18,380 nucleotides of DNA, taken from NCBI GenBank assembly GCA_003024985.2, contig PXIH01S0007658.1, one strand, 5' to 3'. Below, piece after piece: positions 17,515-18,380 of the stretch. The notes below the pieces were generated by a model, which ran no database searches, had not been told where the DNA came from, and was given only the letters and a program-made list of their open reading frames with translations. The DNA comes from Euperipatoides rowelli. Lineage: Eukaryota > Onychophora > Udeonychophora > Euonychophora > Peripatopsidae. The translations under genes were made by a program, and so were the position numbers. Positions within the stretch are counted from its first letter, which is position 1. Each line of letters starts with the position of its first letter.

Positions 17515-17778
17515 CAGTAAAACTCCTCTAGTCCGAATTATTCTGGCCCAAGCTTTGTTCGGACTGTCGAGATGTTTGGATTGTACAGAATTTCTATATA
17601 ATCCATTTAAATAAAAAAAAATTTTAATTGTTTAATAGGCTGACGGACAATGGTTGGTCTGAGATCCAGATGAGTATTAGCATAATCACAGATTTATTTT
17701 CTGAAGGTTATGAGACAATCAAAAAAAAATTTTTTTTTATGTTTAGACTGGAAGGGTTTGAACTGGCGTGGTTTACTG
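17515..17778. mobile_element. TA-flanked MITE, family B
   Basis: The left end CAGTAAAACTCCTCTAGTCC and the right end, reversed, CAGTAAACCACGCCAGTTC share the outer nine bases almost exactly, with TA on both sides (17513-17514 and 17779-17780). GTTCGGACTGTCGAG, GTTTGGATTGT and TGACGGACAA resemble each other and may be subterminal sites, as in pogo/Tigger-like elements. At 264 bases it has no transposase; the overlapping open frames of 62 and 64 codons on opposite strands are low-complexity. The interior differs from family A although the tips agree. Confidence 0.65.
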
Positions 17779-17780
17779 TA

Positions 17781-18380
17781 ATTTTATATAAAGTAGCACC
17801 AAAATTGTTTGAGTAAAATTTTAAAATTAGCAGTTTTACATTAGTTGCACTCTGAATATTAATTTTATTTTCCATAAGGGAAAAATCATATAAAAATAGC
17901 ATCTAAACTTACTGTACATCTTTGAAGTCTATTTGAATTTGGCTACAGCCTATTGGCAAATTTGACTCACGATTAATTTAACAATTCAATTTATACAAAA
18001 ACAGGCACTTGATTGTATTTTTATTTCCAAAAAAAATATTTGCATTAGAATTATTGTGGGAATATCCATGCAATTTCATTTTATTAAAATGTGTTCAACT
18101 TAAATTGTTCTCCAACAATCATTTTATTCCCTAAACAAAATCGCCATTTTCTGAATTGCTAACTACTTGTTTTCATTACCAAATTCTAACTTTTTGTTTC
18201 ACCTCAGCAGCAATTTTTACTTGATTAGTAAGAATGTGTTGGTAATTTTTTTTTTTTTACAATATCAGTTTAGTGGTTAAGGTTTATCAGTTTGGCACTA
18301 CAATATACAATACTTCCTGTCCTGCACAAGGGTCGATTGTTTATAAAAGATTGATCGCTAAATAATTGAATCGATGTAGT
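17781..18380. other. A+T-rich sequence to the window end, nothing recognised
   Basis: Homopolymer-rich DNA without a supported exon, element end or RNA gene. Confidence 0.5.

Noticed and set aside
1-18380. CRISPR array, tRNA or rRNA genes, bacterial operons
   Set aside because: No regularly spaced repeats, no cloverleaf or rRNA-like blocks were seen, and the exon structure is eukaryotic.

Overview
The window is A+T-rich nuclear DNA of a multicellular animal, most likely an invertebrate; I cannot name the lineage. The evidence is two short coding exons with standard GT/AG splice sites far apart on the plus strand, long non-coding stretches full of homopolymers, one N, and many small non-autonomous DNA transposons with degraded transposase and LINE remnants. 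There is no bacterial gene organisation, CRISPR array, rRNA or tRNA that I can see.

Layout. 1-173 is the right half of a TA-flanked transposon (family A) cut by the window edge, followed by a 150-bp foldback. An exon lies at 1188-1326, then an intron of about 4.6 kb, then the terminal exon at 5966-6052 with an in-frame stop and a poly(A) signal about 120 bp later. Joined in phase, the two exons give 74 residues of the C-terminus of one helical-looking protein that I do not recognise. The intron holds a likely assembly join with a single N (2592-2884), a reverse-strand LINE remnant lacking its reverse-transcriptase core (about 3040-3895), and a piggyBac derivative (4721 to about 5645) in which transposase N-terminus-like and C-terminus-like coding sequence are fused and the catalytic centre is missing.

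Downstream of the gene (6.2-18.4 kb) I see no supported exon. The landmarks are a degenerate TATACAGTATA tract (6921-7155), a TIR element with a second damaged copy 1.6 kb away (10266-10514 and 11926-12108), a hAT-like MITE with a perfect 8-bp target duplication (10525-10809), a TTAA-flanked piggyBac-type MITE (11298-11586), a hAT-like MITE with an internal duplication (16054-16467), the full-length family A element (16597-17095), a possible hAT end (17425-17505) and a second TA-flanked element, family B (17515-17778). Most of the rest is featureless A+T-rich sequence.

The genes do not form a pathway: one host gene tail sits among transposon debris. I found no convincing new biological system. 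The most useful observations are the precise element boundaries, the apparent misassembly at 2816, the internally deleted piggyBac element, and the unidentified conserved-looking gene tail.
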